DNA of 64,000 nucleotides from Streptomyces sp. NRRL S-31 (GTDB taxonomy: Bacteria; Actinomycetota; Actinomycetes; Streptomycetales; Streptomycetaceae), in the NCBI RefSeq assembly GCF_000718775.1, contig NZ_JOCB01000018.1, positions 27,137 to 91,136 of the forward strand, in the 5' to 3' direction. A program made the position numbers and the translations under genes. The notes beneath the pieces were generated by a model. The model ran no database searches. It worked only from the letters and a program-made list of their open reading frames with translations, and had not been told where the DNA came from. This document shows positions 35,164 to 43,912 of this stretch, one piece after another (position 1 is the stretch's first letter; the number at the start of each line of letters is the position of its first letter).

Positions 35164-35922
35164 TCAGCTCAGCCGGGTGGTGGCATAGACCTCGATGGCG
35201 TCGCGCTGGTACGCAGCCAGACCCGGGGCGATCGCTTCGTACGCGGCGCGCCAGGCGTCGTTGTCCACGCAGGAGCGGCCCATGGCCCGGTACTCGTCGA
35301 CGGTCACGGTGCGCAGCGCGATCAGGGTCCGGTACTGGGCGTCGATCTCGGACTGCACCGGCTCGGCGTCGACCCGGTGCCCGGCGGCCATGAGTTCGGC
35401 CAGCCGGACCATCCGAGCCGTGCGCTCGCGCTGCCCGGCCTCGACGTCATGCGGGCTCATCCCGGCGACCCGGCGGGCTACCGCTTGGGCGTGCTCGGGG
35501 AAGTCGCGCAAGGTCTCCTGGTACTGGGCGGGCGTCACGCCCTCGAACAGGTTCTCCGGTCGGTTGATGGTCATGGGTTGGCCGTCCTTCCTGGACTGTT
35601 CCAGTTCGGCGATCGTGCGCGAGACGGTGCCGGCCAGGGCGTCGAGGCGGTCGCGTTCGGCGAGCAGCCGCCGGTGGTGGCCGCGCAGCGCTTCCACCTC
35701 GTCGACCTGCTCGGCCAGGACCCGGCCGATCTCGGGCAGCCCCAGACCCAGGGCCCGAAGGACGAGGATCTGCTGTAGCCGCAGCAGCTGGGGCTCCTCG
35801 TAGTAGCGGTGGCCGTTGGTCCCGATTCGGGCGGGCGGGAGCAGGCCGATCTCGTCGTAGTGCCGCAGGGTCCGGGCAGTCACGCCGGACATCCGTGCGA
35901 CCTCCGCGATCGGCCAGTCCAT
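35164..35922 (-). CDS. MerR-family regulator with TipAS antibiotic-recognition domain
   Basis: 252 residues from ATG 35922 (AGGGAG upstream; a GTG one codon earlier is possible). The MerR helix-turn-helix occupies residues 1-70 (IAEVARMSGVTARTLRHYDE, IGLLPPARIG, GHRYYEEPQLLRLQQI), a coiled-coil dimer helix follows (about 75-112), then a TipAS domain (about 125-250: PENLFEGVTPAQYQETLRDF). TipA-like proteins bind thiopeptides or other large drugs and activate promoters with a long spacer. Such a promoter is seen upstream of this gene, so it probably activates itself. Confidence 0.92.
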   Translation of the reverse strand: MDWPIAEVARMSGVTARTLRHYDEIGLLPPARIGTNGHRYYEEPQLLRLQQILVLRALGLGLPEIGRVLAEQVDEVEALRGHHRRLLAERDRLDALAGTVSRTIAELEQSRKDGQPMTINRPENLFEGVTPAQYQETLRDFPEHAQAVARRVAGMSPHDVEAGQRERTARMVRLAELMAAGHRVDAEPVQSEIDAQYRTLIALRTVTVDEYRAMGRSCVDNDAWRAAYEAIAPGLAAYQRDAIEVYATTRLS

Positions 35923-35976
35923 CACCGTCTCCCTCGCACATGTGTCGCCGGGCCGGTCTCTCCGGCCCTGTCCAGG

Positions 35977-36007
35977 ACGCTAGAGGCTGCCGCAACGGCA
36001 GCTTCAA
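35977..36007 (-). promoter_or_regulatory. 19-bp-spacer MerR-type promoter of the TipA-like gene
   Basis: Minus strand: -35 TTGAAG (36007-36002), 19-bp spacer (36001-35983), -10 TAGCGT (35982-35977). The palindrome GCTGCCG-TTG-CGGCAGC (36002-35986) sits in the spacer. This is the classic architecture for MerR activation and lies about 55 bp before the start codon. Confidence 0.75.
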
Positions 36008-36152
36008 CCCCGAGACCGATGTTCCTCGCGGTCCGCTGCCGGAACTCACGAACATTCGGAGCCTGGCCAGCTCCCCGGTGCCTCCGAAAGCCCCCTGGAA
36101 CGCCGGCAAGGCTGTCCCGCCGCGCGGTTGACGGACCTGCGGGTGACGGAAT

Positions 36153-36797
36153 CTACGGCGTGCCGGGCGAGTCTGTGAGCTGTAGGCGTGGTGCCGGCGG
36201 CAGCGGCGTAGGCGCTCCCGTCTCCGGTGCGGCGCGGAACGCCTCGATCACATAGGCGGCGAAGCGGCGGGAGGCCACGACCCGGGCGGCACTCGGCGTT
36301 CCTTGGAGGCCCCGGTGGGCCATGAGCATGAGGATCAGGTCGTCGACGACGAAGCCGGGGCGCAGCCGGCCGGTCTCCTGGGCGCGGCGGGCCAGTTCTC
36401 CGACCGCGCGCAGAGTCTGCTCTTGGTCGGCGGCGAAGTCCATGGCCTCGGGGAAGGCCGTCATGAAGGCGTCGGCGAATCCCCGGCTGTGCGCGTGGAG
36501 TTCGCAGATCCGCTCGATCAGGCTCCGGAATCCGTGCCAGGGGTCCGGGTCCGCAAGGGCGTCGCGGACGGCGGCGTGGCAGGCTCGCCGCTGCTCGGCG
36601 AAGGTCTCCGTGATCAGTGCCCGTTTGGCCGGGAAGTGCCGGTACAGCGTGGCGGGGCCGACGCCTGCGTGCCGGGCGATCTCGCGCATGGGCGCACTCA
36701 GGCCCTCTGCGCCGAACACCGCGCGGGCGGCGTCCAGGATGCGGGCCCGGTTGTCGCGGGCGTCGGAGCGCATGGTCCGAGGCAAACGGCTGGTCAT
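36153..36797 (-). CDS. TetR-family regulator
   Basis: 214 residues from ATG 36797; ATG 36773 (MRSDARDNRARIL) is an alternative. The helix-turn-helix is MREIARHAGVGPATLYRHFP (about residues 36-55). The C-terminal part with LILMLMAHRGLQGTP resembles TetR_C SbtR-type domains. It is divergent from a quinone reductase gene across 165 bp that contain an 18-bp palindrome, so it very likely represses both. Confidence 0.92.
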   Translation of the reverse strand: MTSRLPRTMRSDARDNRARILDAARAVFGAEGLSAPMREIARHAGVGPATLYRHFPAKRALITETFAEQRRACHAAVRDALADPDPWHGFRSLIERICELHAHSRGFADAFMTAFPEAMDFAADQEQTLRAVGELARRAQETGRLRPGFVVDDLILMLMAHRGLQGTPSAARVVASRRFAAYVIEAFRAAPETGAPTPLPPAPRLQLTDSPGTP

Positions 36798-36816
36798 CGT
36801 CTCTCACTTTAGCCAG

Positions 36817-36834
36817 ACGGACGGGGGCGTCCGT
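36817..36834. promoter_or_regulatory. Palindromic TetR operator between tetR and quinone reductase
   Basis: ACGGACG-GGGG-CGTCCGT, perfect 7-bp arms, 20 bp from the tetR start and beside a possible tetR -10 TAAAGT (minus strand, 36811-36806). Position and symmetry fit TetR autoregulation. Confidence 0.65.
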
Positions 36835-36962
36835 TACGGTCCGATGGCGGTGCTGCCGCTCCGCCCGGCATTTCGCCGGTGATGCCCCGGCCGTGGTGGC
36901 CGGCTCGACGCCCGTGGCCGCAGCGCCTGCGATCCGTCCTTCCACCGACCCGAGGAGCCGAG

Positions 36963-37925
36963 ATGAAAGCCGTCGTGATCAGGACGTTCGGAGACCCCGA
37001 TGGCCTGGAGGTCGTCGATGTGCCCGTGCCGGTTCCTGCCCCGGGGCAGGTGCGGATCGTCACGGAGGCGATCGGGGTGGGCGGCGTGGACGCCGTGATC
37101 CGCCGGGGAGCGCTTGCCGCCTACGGCTTCCGGGAGGGCCATGTCCTCGGCAGCGAGGTCGCGGGAAAGGTCACCGCGGTGGGAGGGGGCGTGGACGCCT
37201 CGTGGATCGGGCGGCGGGTGTGGGCGTTCACCGGCCTGTCCGGTGGGTACGCCGAGCAGGCCGTCGCCTTGGTCGAGGACGTCCTTCCGCTGCCCGACGG
37301 TCTGACCGGCGCTGACGCGGTGACCCTCGGCGGCTCCGGCGTGGTCGCCCACTTCGCCCTGGACCGGGCCCGTTTCACGTCCGGCGAGACGGTGCTGGTG
37401 CGCGGTGCCGCGGGCAGCATCGGGATCACGGCGGTCCAGCTCGCAGCCAGGGGCGGTGCGAGCGCGGTGGCGGTCACCACCTCGTCGGTGGAGCGTGGCG
37501 CCCGCCTGCGGGATCTGGGCGCCACCCATGTCCTCGACCGCTCCGGTGAGGGCGGCCTGGACGCACCGGCGGGCTTCGACGTGGTGATCGATGTCGTGGG
37601 GGGTCCCCGGCTTCCCGCCTTCCTGGACAAGTTGACCTCCAACGGGCGGTACGTGGCTGTCGGTGTGGTCGGTGGGCAGCCGCCGGCGGACTTCGGCATG
37701 CGGCTGCTGGACGCCTTCCGCAAGTCGTTGTCGTTCGCCGCTTTCAGCTCTGACACCGTGCCCGGCCCCGACCGGCAGGCCGTGCGGTCGTCCCACTTCG
37801 CCGCCGCCGCGCGCGGGGACCTGCGCACAGTCGTGCATGCGGTGTTGCCGCTGGACCAGGCGGTGCCGGCCCACCGTGAGACGGACGCGGGGAAGGTGTT
37901 CGGCAGGGTTGTGCTGGTGCCCTGA
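36963..37925 (+). CDS. NADPH:quinone reductase / zinc-independent alcohol dehydrogenase family
   Basis: 320 residues from ATG 36963, preceded by GAGGAG. MDR superfamily: GroES-like part (residues 1-115, MKAVVIRTFGDPDGLEVVDV) and Rossmann part with VLVRGAAGSIGITAVQLA (about 140-157). Zinc-binding cysteines are absent, as in QOR-type quinone reductases. It probably removes reactive quinones or enals and is induced when the divergent TetR protein lets go of its operator. Confidence 0.92.
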   Translation: MKAVVIRTFGDPDGLEVVDVPVPVPAPGQVRIVTEAIGVGGVDAVIRRGALAAYGFREGHVLGSEVAGKVTAVGGGVDASWIGRRVWAFTGLSGGYAEQAVALVEDVLPLPDGLTGADAVTLGGSGVVAHFALDRARFTSGETVLVRGAAGSIGITAVQLAARGGASAVAVTTSSVERGARLRDLGATHVLDRSGEGGLDAPAGFDVVIDVVGGPRLPAFLDKLTSNGRYVAVGVVGGQPPADFGMRLLDAFRKSLSFAAFSSDTVPGPDRQAVRSSHFAAAARGDLRTVVHAVLPLDQAVPAHRETDAGKVFGRVVLVP

Positions 37926-37977
37926 GCCGGGCCGGGACGGTGTGCGCGGCCCCGACGAACTGTCGTCCCGACCAGCT

Positions 37978-39021
37978 TCACGGCAGGTCGGAGGCCGTCT
38001 TCTCGACACGGGGAGGCGGCCTTTTTGGTGTCTGCCCGTCCGGCTCGCTCTCCCGGACCGGGAGCACCGGGTGCCGGTCGCCCGTGGTGATCCTGGCGAC
38101 CATCCCGGCGAGCTGGCCGCACGCGCGCGCGATCTCCCGCTCGGTCCGGTTCCGCTCGCTCATGACCGCCCCCAGCAGCAGCGCGGTCAGCGCGGCTGAG
38201 CCGTTGAACGCCTGGAGGGTGATCATGTTGGTGAGCAGGTCGTGGTCGGTGAACGGGCCCGTCCCCCGGGCCGCGGAGACGATGGCGAAGGTGGACACGG
38301 CCAGCGCGCACGGCGCGGCCCCGGCCAGCTGGAAGCGGAACGCGGCCCAGATCAGCAGCGGGAAACCGAGGAACAGCAACGGCCTGCCGCCGGTGTCGAC
38401 CAGGCCGACGCAGACGGTGGCCACCACGAGCAGCAGCGCCTCCAGCCACCGGGACGGCGGCGCGTGCCGTGGCCGGCGTACCGAGCGCAGGACGAGCAGC
38501 ACCGGTGTGACCACCAGGACGCCCATCGCGTCACCGGTCCACCACACCGACCACGTCGGCCAGAAGCCGTGCGTGTCCAGCGCCCCGGCCAGCAGGAGGC
38601 TCCCGCTGCCCGTCGTCGCGCTGACCAGCATCCCGGTGAACGCACCGAGGAAGATCAGGGCGAGCGCGTCCCGCAGCCGGTCCAGCTCGGCACGGAATCC
38701 CGCGCGGCGCAGCAGCAGACAGGAGCAGACCGGGGCCAGGGTGTTCCCGGCGGTGATGCCGAGCACGGCCGGGAGCGACGGACCCAGCCCGACGTTGGCC
38801 AGGAACGCGCCGAGCGCGATCCCGGGCCAGACCCGCGGCCCGCACAGCAGCAGGCTCGCCACCGCGATACCGCTCGGCGGCCACAGCGGGGTGACCTGGC
38901 CGCGCACCAGTTGCTGGAGCAGTCCGGCCTTGGCGGAACCGAAGTACAGCGCCGCGACGACGCAGATCTCCAGGGCGGTCAGGGCGTTGCCCCGCAGCCT
39001 CCCGTGCCGGGCGTCAGCCAT
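37978..39021 (-). CDS. Stand-alone MASE1-domain membrane protein
   Basis: 347 residues from ATG 39021 (GGAGG 9 bases upstream); an earlier in-frame start would add 26 mostly basic residues. About eight membrane helices with the MASE1 marks TPLWPPSGIAVASLLL and TWSVWWTGDAMGVLVVTPVL. MASE1 is normally the sensor part of histidine kinases or diguanylate cyclases; here the protein ends in a short basic and acidic tail with no output domain. It follows the SpoIIE phosphatase gene on the same strand by 123 bp, so the two may form a sensor and output pair. Confidence 0.9.
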   Translation of the reverse strand: MADARHGRLRGNALTALEICVVAALYFGSAKAGLLQQLVRGQVTPLWPPSGIAVASLLLCGPRVWPGIALGAFLANVGLGPSLPAVLGITAGNTLAPVCSCLLLRRAGFRAELDRLRDALALIFLGAFTGMLVSATTGSGSLLLAGALDTHGFWPTWSVWWTGDAMGVLVVTPVLLVLRSVRRPRHAPPSRWLEALLLVVATVCVGLVDTGGRPLLFLGFPLLIWAAFRFQLAGAAPCALAVSTFAIVSAARGTGPFTDHDLLTNMITLQAFNGSAALTALLLGAVMSERNRTEREIARACGQLAGMVARITTGDRHPVLPVRESEPDGQTPKRPPPRVEKTASDLP

Positions 39022-39144
39022 CTCGGGCGACCTCCGTCTCGACATCGCCCCGCAGCCCATCATCCGCCGGTTCCGGCGGTTCCTCCACGGCAGCGCCACG
39101 GCACGCGGATGCCTCCCGCGCGGGGCCGGCCGGGGGAGCGGGGG

Positions 39145-40491
39145 TCAGCCGGGCGGGGTGCGCAGGGCGAGGATGGCCATGTCGTCGTGGCCGTCGCTCG
39201 GGTGCCGGTCGGCCAGGGTCCGGACGAACTCCGGCAGCGGCAGGCCGGCGTGTGCCGCGGCCAGCTCGGCGAGCCGGTCCAGGCTCTCGTCGATGGAGTG
39301 GCCGGGATGCTCGACCAGCCCGTCGGTGAAGAAGACCAAGGTGGCGTCCGGGGGCAGGGGGCGGGCGTGGTCGGGGCGGGGCTGGGCGGTGTCCACGCCG
39401 AGCGGCAGCCCGGGCTCGGCGAGCAGGTAGAGGGTGCCGCGCTCCCGGGTGATCACCAGGGGCGGGACATGGCCCGCGGTGCTCCAGTGCAGCCGCCAGC
39501 CCGCCCCGTCCGGTTCGATGCGGGCCAGGGTGGTGGTCGTGACCGGGCTGTCGGTGACGGTCTCCAGAACCTGGTCGAGCTGTGCGAGGACCGCCCCGGG
39601 CGGCCGGGTCCGGTCGAGCAGCAGGGCGCGCAGCATGTTGCGGGTGGCGGCCATGGCCGCGGCGGCGTGCAGATCATGGCCGACCACGTCACCGATGACG
39701 ACCGCGAGCACGTGGTCGGGCAGCGGGATCGCGTCGTACCAGTCCCCGCCGAGCCGGCCGGGCTCGGCGGCGGGCCGGTAGATGGCGGCGGCGGTGAAGG
39801 GGCGCAGGTCGGGCAGGGTGGGCAGCAGCAGTCGCTGGAACTGCTCGGCCCCCACCCGGACCCGTTCGAACAGGCGGACGTTCTCGATCGCGATGCCGGC
39901 GGCGGTGGCCAGGGCGACGACGATGTTCTCGTCGTGCGCGTCGAAGGGCTGCCCGTCGAGCCGCTCGGAGAGGTAGAGGTCGCCGTAGATCTCCCCGCGC
40001 ACGCTGATGGCGACCCCCAGCAGGGTGCGCAGCCGCGGATGGCCCGGCGGGAACCCGGCGGAGGACGGGTGGGCCGCGATGTCGTGCACCCGCAGCGGTT
40101 CGGGGTAGTGGATGAGGTGGCCCAGCACCCCCAGACCACGGGGCGGACCGGTACCGGCCAGGTTCTCGCGCTCCCGCTCGGAGAGACCGACCGGGATGAA
40201 CTGCTCCAGGCGCTCTCCCGACTCGTCCAGCACCCCCAGCGCCCCGTAGCGGGCGCCGACCAGGTCCATGGCGGTGGTCACGATGCGGTGCAGCACCGCG
40301 TGCAGTTCCACCTCGCGGCTGATGGCCACCACGGCGTCCAGCAGGCCCTGCAACCGGTCCATGGACGACAGCAGCGCGCGCAGCTGCTCGTCGATCCGGA
40401 CCAGCTCGGACCGCAGGCGCACATGCAGGTCGGGGAGGGGCTCCCGGGACCTCCTCCCCTCCCGCTCGCGGCCTTTCCTCGCTCCCGCCAT
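39145..40491 (-). CDS. GAF / SpoIIE (PP2C-type) serine phosphatase
   Basis: 448 residues from ATG 40491 (GGGAG upstream); a GTG at 40638 would add 49 Gly/Pro/Ala-rich residues. An N-terminal helix leads to a GAF domain (about 45-215: LDAVVAISREVELHAVLHRI, ARYGALGVLDESGERLEQF). A PP2C/SpoIIE domain (about 225-445) has metal aspartates in GGDWYDAI, GDVVGHDL, FTDGLVE and GHDDMAIL. These enzymes dephosphorylate anti-anti-sigma factors and release stress sigma factors in Streptomyces. No such partner is adjacent. Confidence 0.92.
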   Translation of the reverse strand: MAGARKGREREGRRSREPLPDLHVRLRSELVRIDEQLRALLSSMDRLQGLLDAVVAISREVELHAVLHRIVTTAMDLVGARYGALGVLDESGERLEQFIPVGLSERERENLAGTGPPRGLGVLGHLIHYPEPLRVHDIAAHPSSAGFPPGHPRLRTLLGVAISVRGEIYGDLYLSERLDGQPFDAHDENIVVALATAAGIAIENVRLFERVRVGAEQFQRLLLPTLPDLRPFTAAAIYRPAAEPGRLGGDWYDAIPLPDHVLAVVIGDVVGHDLHAAAAMAATRNMLRALLLDRTRPPGAVLAQLDQVLETVTDSPVTTTTLARIEPDGAGWRLHWSTAGHVPPLVITRERGTLYLLAEPGLPLGVDTAQPRPDHARPLPPDATLVFFTDGLVEHPGHSIDESLDRLAELAAAHAGLPLPEFVRTLADRHPSDGHDDMAILALRTPPG

Positions 40492-40733
40492 CAGGGCGCT
40501 CCCGCGGCCCCGCGCGCCCGGCGGCCCGGGAACCGCGCCGGGACCCGGCCCGGGAACCGCGCCGGGTCCGCCCGCCGGTCCCGGCGGATCCGCTCGGGAA
40601 GGGCCTCGATCGAGCCGTGCATGCCGGTCTCCTGACACGACCCCCCGACCACTGTGCCGTCTTCGATTGTGGCATCAGCGCCTGCCGTGTCCCAGGCGGG
40701 AGGGCCGGGTCCGGACGGACCGTCCCCGGAAGG

Positions 40734-41270
40734 TCAAAGGGCCAGGCCCACGTGGGCGAGGGCCTGCTTCAGCAGGGCCCCGTGCCCGCCCGGCATCTCG
40801 TTCTGCACGGCCGCTGAGGCGGCCTCCTGGGGGCTGAACCAGACGAGGTCCAGCGCGTCCTGGCGGGGACGGCAGTCGCCGGTCACCGGAACGACGTAGG
40901 CGAGGGACACCGCGTGCTGGCGCGGGTCGTGGTACGGCGTGATGCCGGCCGTCGGGAAGTACTCCGCGACCGTGAACGGCTGGAGGGAGGCGGGGACACG
41001 GGGCAGGGCGACCGGGCCGAGGTCCTTCTCCAGGTGGCGCAGCAGCGCGTCGCGGACCCGCTCGTGGTGCAGGACCCGGCCGGAGACCAGGGTCCGGCTG
41101 ACCGTGCCGTCCGGGCCGATGCGCAGCAGCAGCCCGATGCTGGTGACCTCACCGCTGTCGTCCACGCGGACGGGCACGGCCTCGACGTACAGGATCGGCA
41201 TGCGGGCCCTGGCCATTTCCAGCTCGTCCGAGCTCAGCCAGCCGGGCGTGGTTTCGGTCATGTCAGACAT
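40734..41270 (-). CDS. NUDIX-fold family protein (DUF4916-like)
   Basis: 178 residues from ATG 41270. The fold is suggested by ILYVEAVPVRVDDSG, GRVLHHERVRDALLRHLEKD and the C-terminal LDLVWFSPQEA. The usual NUDIX catalytic box (GX5EX7REUXEEXGU) is degenerate: the REUXEE part is replaced by ALLRHLEKDLG, so hydrolase activity is doubtful. It starts 7 bases after the amidohydrolase stop and is probably the last gene of that operon. Confidence 0.8.
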   Translation of the reverse strand: MSDMTETTPGWLSSDELEMARARMPILYVEAVPVRVDDSGEVTSIGLLLRIGPDGTVSRTLVSGRVLHHERVRDALLRHLEKDLGPVALPRVPASLQPFTVAEYFPTAGITPYHDPRQHAVSLAYVVPVTGDCRPRQDALDLVWFSPQEAASAAVQNEMPGGHGALLKQALAHVGLAL

Positions 41271-41277
41271 TGCTTGA

Positions 41278-42453
41278 TCATACTTTCCGGGCGGGGCGTC
41301 CGCGGGAATCGCGGGCCGGTTCGGATACGGGCGGTCCGTACAGTCGGCGGGCGTTGTCGCGGCCCGTCCAGGCCGCGATCCGCAGGGCGTCGGCCAGGCT
41401 CAACTCGTCGGCGTCCACGCGGTCCTGCAACAGGGCGGCGAGTCCCTGCCGGAAGCACAGGGCGCCCAGGTGGTGGAACTCGGCCACACCATAGGCGTCG
41501 GAGCTGTACAGCAGTTTGCGGAACGGGGTGATCTCCAGGGCCTCCTCCAGCACCGCCCGGCAGCGGGCCGGACCGGTGTGGTGCAGGGCGAGGCCCACGT
41601 CCAGGTGCACCTGTTCGAAAACCGCGGCCAGATAGGCGGCCTGACGGTGGTACGGCCAGCAGTGCAGCAGCAGCACCGGGACCGTGCCGGCGGTCCGGCG
41701 CAGCCAGTCGGTGAGCAGGGCCGGGTCGGCGTGGTGCAGCCGCAGGTCCGCGTCGCCGAAACCGGTGTGCAGTTGCAGCGGCAGGCCCAGGTCGACGGCG
41801 GTCCACAGCAGGTGCCGGACCAGGACCGGGCCGGTGAGCGGGCCGCCGCGCGCCAGCCAGTGCCGGGCCGCCCGAGTCACCTCCGCGTCCGTGGGGCGCT
41901 CCGGGTCCAGGGCGAAGCCCGTGCGGTACGCGGCGACCGACTTCACCGCCACCACGCCCGGCCGGCGCACCGCCTCCTCGGCGGCGGCGCGCAGGACGGC
42001 CGGGTACTCGCCCGCCTCCACCCCCCGCTCCGCCACCGCCTCGGCGACCCGCTCCAGCCGTACGACCTCGCAGGCGACGGCGCCGGACGCCGCCGCCAGC
42101 TCGGCCGGGGTGGTCAGCGGGTGCGGGGCGAAACCGGTGTCCACACAGAACACCTCGGCGCCGGCCGCCGTCAGGAAACGCCGGTTGACCTCATGCCAGC
42201 CGAGTGCGGCGCGCCGCTCCACGTAGTCGGCGGGCGGGGCGTGCCGGGGCAGGTCCAGCAGGGGCGCGCAGTGCCGGCGCACGGCCACGCCGACGGGAGT
42301 GTCGAAGGGGGAGACGCCGGGCCAGGCCGCGCCCTCGGTGAGCAGGGAGGCGAATTCCCCGGCGGTCAGGGAGGCCGTCACCGCGCCGTGGCAGTGGTGG
42401 TCCACCAGCGGCAGCGCGGCGAGGGCCTCGTGGACGGGTCCGGTCGCGGTCAT
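41278..42453 (-). CDS. Amidohydrolase family protein (FluG N-terminal type)
   Basis: 391 residues from ATG 42453, two bases after the preceding stop. Metal ligands appear in LVDHHCHG, the strand QLHTGFGD, LLHCWPYHRQ and LLYSSDAYG, as in the amidohydrolase_2/TIM-barrel family. Together with the glutamine-synthetase-like gene just upstream it mirrors the two halves of fungal FluG, which fuses an amidohydrolase to a GS-like domain. It may hydrolyse the gamma-glutamyl amide made by its neighbour or act later in the same pathway; substrate unknown. Confidence 0.87.
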   Translation of the reverse strand: MTATGPVHEALAALPLVDHHCHGAVTASLTAGEFASLLTEGAAWPGVSPFDTPVGVAVRRHCAPLLDLPRHAPPADYVERRAALGWHEVNRRFLTAAGAEVFCVDTGFAPHPLTTPAELAAASGAVACEVVRLERVAEAVAERGVEAGEYPAVLRAAAEEAVRRPGVVAVKSVAAYRTGFALDPERPTDAEVTRAARHWLARGGPLTGPVLVRHLLWTAVDLGLPLQLHTGFGDADLRLHHADPALLTDWLRRTAGTVPVLLLHCWPYHRQAAYLAAVFEQVHLDVGLALHHTGPARCRAVLEEALEITPFRKLLYSSDAYGVAEFHHLGALCFRQGLAALLQDRVDADELSLADALRIAAWTGRDNARRLYGPPVSEPARDSRGRPARKV

Positions 42454-42455
42454 CG

Positions 42456-43859
42456 TCAGTACGCCCAGCGGTAGGCCGCCGCCAGCTGGGCGGGGCGAAG
42501 CCCCTCGGCGGCCGCCGCGTCGCCCAGCCGTACGGCGATCACCGCGTCCGCGAGGACCGGGCCCAGCGCGGCCCGCAGCACCCGGTCCGCGCGGAACTCC
42601 TCGACCGCCTGCGGCAGCGACCGCGGCAGCCGCCGCACCCCCAGGGCCGCCGCCTCCTCGGGGCCGTACCGGGCCGGGTCGCCGGTGATCTCCCTCGGCA
42701 GGGGGCGGCCGGTGGTGCTGCCGTCCAGTCCGGCGGCGATCACGCAGCCGAGTGCCAGGTACGGGTTGGCGGCCAGGTCGACCGGTTTGACCTCCATGTT
42801 GGCGTCCTGGTCCCGGCGGCCCGCCGTGCCGGTGACGATCCGCACCGCCGCCTCGCGGGTCTCCCGGCCCCAGGCGGTGAACACCCCCGCCCACTGGGAG
42901 GGCTGGAGCCGCAGGTAGCTCGCCGGGCTCGGCGCGGTCACCGCGGTCAGCCCGGGCAGGTGGGCGAGGACCCCGGCCACGAACGACTCCGCCTCGGCCG
43001 TCATGCCGTACCGGCCCGCGCCGCCGGCGTGCAGGTTCACCCCGTCGCGCCAGCAGGACAGGTGCAGATGGCCGCCGTTGCCGACGCCCTCGGGGAGGTA
43101 GGCGGGCGCGAAGGAGACCCGCAGCCGGTGCCGCCGCGCCACCGCCCGGATCGTCTGCCGCACCAGCACGCTGCGGTCGGCCGCCGCCACCGGGTCCAGC
43201 GCGCCCACGGAGACCTCGAACTGCCCGGGCGCGTACTCGGGATGGAGCTGGTCGACGTCCACGCCCTGCGCGCCGAGCGTGGCCAGCAGCTCGGCGGTGT
43301 AGTCGCTCAGCTCCACCTGCCGGATGGCGCCGTACGCCGGCCCCGAGACCGCCGGGACGAACTCCCCGGCGGGCGCCGAGTCCAGCCCGACGGCCCACTC
43401 GATCTCGACCGCCGCCCTGAAGGCGAGGCCGTGGCGCTCGGCGGCGTCCGCGACGGTCCGGCGCAGGAAGGTCCGGGCGCAGCCGGGGTGCCGGTCGCCC
43501 TCCTGGGTGATCCGGTCCACCGGTGCCCACGCCCAGCCGGGCTGCCCGGCCAGCGGTACGAGGTGGTCCAGGTCGGGGTAGAGCCGGAGGTCGCCGTCGG
43601 GGGAGCCGAGGACGTCGGTGGTGACGAAGGAGTCGTCGGCGAGGAACGTGTCGAAGACCGGTGACATGCCGACGCCCCAGGCCACGGCCGCCTCCAGCCG
43701 TGCCGTCGGGATCGTCTTGACCCGGGCGATGCCCGCCGTGTCCACATAGGCGAGGACGATGCCGTGCACGCCCCGCGCGGCCAGGTCCGCGGTGCGGGCG
43801 GGGGCCTGCCGCAGATCGCCGGGGCGTCCGCCGGGCTCGGGGTCGGCAAGGGTGGTCAT
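42456..43859 (-). CDS. Glutamine synthetase-like gamma-glutamyl-amine ligase
   Basis: 467 residues from ATG 43859 (GAGGAGG upstream). GS catalytic-domain marks include the metal glutamates in AAVEIEWAVGL, the GNGGHLHLS loop and NMEVKPVDLAANPYLALGC near the C-terminus. The N-terminal beta-grasp part (ARGVHGIVLAYVDTAGIARV) is of the GlnA-like, non-ammonia type. The adenylylation tyrosine loop of true GS is absent. Such proteins join glutamate to polyamines, ethanolamine or anilines; GlnA3 of S. coelicolor, a gamma-glutamylpolyamine synthetase, is the closest functional model I can name from memory. Confidence 0.88.
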   Translation of the reverse strand: MTTLADPEPGGRPGDLRQAPARTADLAARGVHGIVLAYVDTAGIARVKTIPTARLEAAVAWGVGMSPVFDTFLADDSFVTTDVLGSPDGDLRLYPDLDHLVPLAGQPGWAWAPVDRITQEGDRHPGCARTFLRRTVADAAERHGLAFRAAVEIEWAVGLDSAPAGEFVPAVSGPAYGAIRQVELSDYTAELLATLGAQGVDVDQLHPEYAPGQFEVSVGALDPVAAADRSVLVRQTIRAVARRHRLRVSFAPAYLPEGVGNGGHLHLSCWRDGVNLHAGGAGRYGMTAEAESFVAGVLAHLPGLTAVTAPSPASYLRLQPSQWAGVFTAWGRETREAAVRIVTGTAGRRDQDANMEVKPVDLAANPYLALGCVIAAGLDGSTTGRPLPREITGDPARYGPEEAAALGVRRLPRSLPQAVEEFRADRVLRAALGPVLADAVIAVRLGDAAAAEGLRPAQLAAAYRWAY

Positions 43860-43912
43860 GCGTCCTCCTCGACGGGCTCGGCCCCGGCCGGGGCGGGGGA
43901 CACGGGGCGTGG

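Noticed and set aside
37933..37970. CGGGACG...CGTCCCG between quinone reductase and MASE1 genes as terminator
   Set aside because: The 7-bp stem encloses a 24-nt loop and is weak; it may act but I cannot support it.
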